7,146 bases of DNA from the NCBI GenBank assembly GCA_029934755.1, contig JAOZLQ010000088.1:2034-9179 (forward strand). Direction: 5' to 3'. Of the stretch, positions 6,230 to 7,146 are shown in pieces (the stretch's first letter is position 1; every line of letters begins with the position of its first letter). The stretch comes from Desulfuromusa sp. (GTDB lineage: Bacteria; Desulfobacterota; Desulfuromonadia; Desulfuromonadales; Geopsychrobacteraceae). The notes beneath the pieces were generated by a model. It was not told the DNA's origin. It searched no databases and saw only the letters and a program-made list of their open reading frames with translations. The position numbers and the translations under genes were made by a program.

Positions 6230-7146
6230 ATGAAACAGCTCGACTTTATTGTTATTGGTGGTGGCATTGTTGGCCTGGCAACCGCACGTCAATTACAGTT
6301 ACAATTTCAGGGAGCAAAAGTTGTCGTTCTTGAAAAAGAGAAAAAACTCGCAAGTCACCAGACCCGGCACAACAGCGGTATCATCCATGCCGGAGTCTAT
6401 TATGCACCCGGAAGTTTAAAAGCGCGTTTTTGCCGCGAAGGAAACCTTGAAACCAAGCAGTTCTGCCGCGAACACAACATCCCTTTTCGGGAAACCGGGA
6501 AATTGCTGGTAGCAACCGATGAGCAGGATGCCGAGCGGATGGAGGACCTGCTGGAACGCTGTCGGATAAATGAGATTGAAACAGAAGTTTTTGACCAACA
6601 ACAGCTACATGATTTTGAACCCAATGTTGTCGGCGTTGCCGCAACTTGGGTCCCCTCATCTGGAATTGTCGATTTTGAGCAGATAACAAATAAATTAGCT
6701 GAGCAAGTCGCTGCAGCCGGGGGTGAAATATATACCAACTGCCTGGTAACGGGATTATCAGAAACCAATGGAGTTGAAGTCAAAACCAGCCTGGGAACTT
6801 TCTCAGCTCGTTTCCTCGTCAGTTGTGCCGGACTTTATTCTGATCGTATTATTCAGATGTTAGGCCAGCAACCTACATTTAAAATCCTCCCCTTTCGTGG
6901 CGAGTATTTCCAACTTCCAGCAGAAAAAAGCCAGATTGTGACCCACCCTATCTACCCGATTCCCAATCCTGAACTACCATTTTTAGGCATCCACCTGACC
7001 CCGATGATTGATGGATCACTGACTGTCGGCCCCAACGCCACCTTGGCGCTGGCACGAGAAGGTTACAGCCGCTGGAAAATCAACCTGCGCGATCTGGCAG
7101 AAATGCTCAGCTATTCAGGACTCTACCGCCTGGTCATGAAATATCC
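6230..7146 (+). CDS. lhgO: L-2-hydroxyglutarate oxidase (FAD-dependent), partial at right edge
   Basis: The first 305 residues are present; relatives are about 400 residues, so the last quarter is outside the window. The enzyme oxidises L-2-hydroxyglutarate to 2-oxoglutarate with FAD. In E. coli, LhgO (YgaF) is membrane-associated and passes electrons to the quinone pool. A Rossmann dinucleotide motif opens the protein (FIVIGGGIVGLATA, about 6-19), with VVVLEKE at the end of the second strand. Strong LhgO landmarks follow: HNSGIIHAGVYYAPGSLKA (about 47-65), GKLLVAT, VPSSGIVDF, a CAGLYSDR segment, LPFRGEYFQL, and HPIYPIPNPELPFLGIHLTPMIDGSLTVGPNA. The FRGEYF and FLGxHLT...GPNA elements match the E. 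coli protein as I remember it and separate it from glycerol-3-phosphate dehydrogenases. It follows the CLC gene by 56 bases with no terminator between them, so co-transcription is likely. No truncation other than the window edge is seen. Confidence 0.92.
   Translation, partial: MKQLDFIVIGGGIVGLATARQLQLQFQGAKVVVLEKEKKLASHQTRHNSGIIHAGVYYAPGSLKARFCREGNLETKQFCREHNIPFRETGKLLVATDEQDAERMEDLLERCRINEIETEVFDQQQLHDFEPNVVGVAATWVPSSGIVDFEQITNKLAEQVAAAGGEIYTNCLVTGLSETNGVEVKTSLGTFSARFLVSCAGLYSDRIIQMLGQQPTFKILPFRGEYFQLPAEKSQIVTHPIYPIPNPELPFLGIHLTPMIDGSLTVGPNATLALAREGYSRWKINLRDLAEMLSYSGLYRLVMKY

Noticed and set aside
6226..6333. Short plus-strand frame starting MNETARLYCYWWW
   Set aside because: It is a +2 shadow of lhgO. 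The Shine-Dalgarno spacing favours the ATG at 6230.
6381..6783. Overlapping minus-strand open frames opposite lhgO
   Set aside because: They are antisense to a well-conserved oxidase and show no domain or ribosome binding site support.

Overview
The window looks like the chromosome of a Gram-negative, probably anaerobic bacterium. Protein style and moderate base composition suggest a Desulfuromonas/Geobacter-like member of the Desulfuromonadia (Desulfobacterota). This placement is an impression from the Cache sensor, the LhgO-type oxidase and the CLC-CBS protein, not a measured phylogeny. All five genes are metabolic, sensory or accessory. I see no rRNA, tRNA, CRISPR array, insertion sequence or attachment site.

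Layout: (1) 1-1255, minus strand: the first 418 residues of a membrane sensor with a double Cache extracytoplasmic domain; its output domain lies beyond the left edge. (2) 1256-1505: an AT-rich divergent intergenic region with a palindrome over a perfect -35 hexamer and three copies of TGAACA/TGTTCA. (3) 1506-4245, plus strand: a tightly coupled two-gene operon. It has an AbiEi-like (type IV antitoxin family) winged-helix protein, then, one base after its stop codon, an ABC-class ATPase of the COG3044/MRB1590 type. (4) 4246-4373: a weak AT-only terminator-like repeat and a leader with overlapping inverted repeats. (5) 4374-6173: a CLC-family chloride channel/transporter with a C-terminal pair of CBS domains. 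(6) 6230-7146: the N-terminal 305 residues of an LhgO-type L-2-hydroxyglutarate oxidase, cut by the right edge and probably co-transcribed with the CLC gene.

The part most worth attention is the operon at 1506-4245. AbiEi-type proteins are known as antitoxins and autorepressors paired with AbiEii nucleotidyltransferases. No AbiEii gene is present here, and its place is taken by a putative RNA/nucleic-acid-associated ATPase. One-base spacing, a strong ribosome binding site on the first gene only, and repeated hexamers upstream fit an autoregulated two-gene module. Whether it is a toxin-antitoxin, defence or housekeeping RNA system cannot be decided from one window. The sensor, CLC and LhgO genes look like ordinary chromosomal neighbours.
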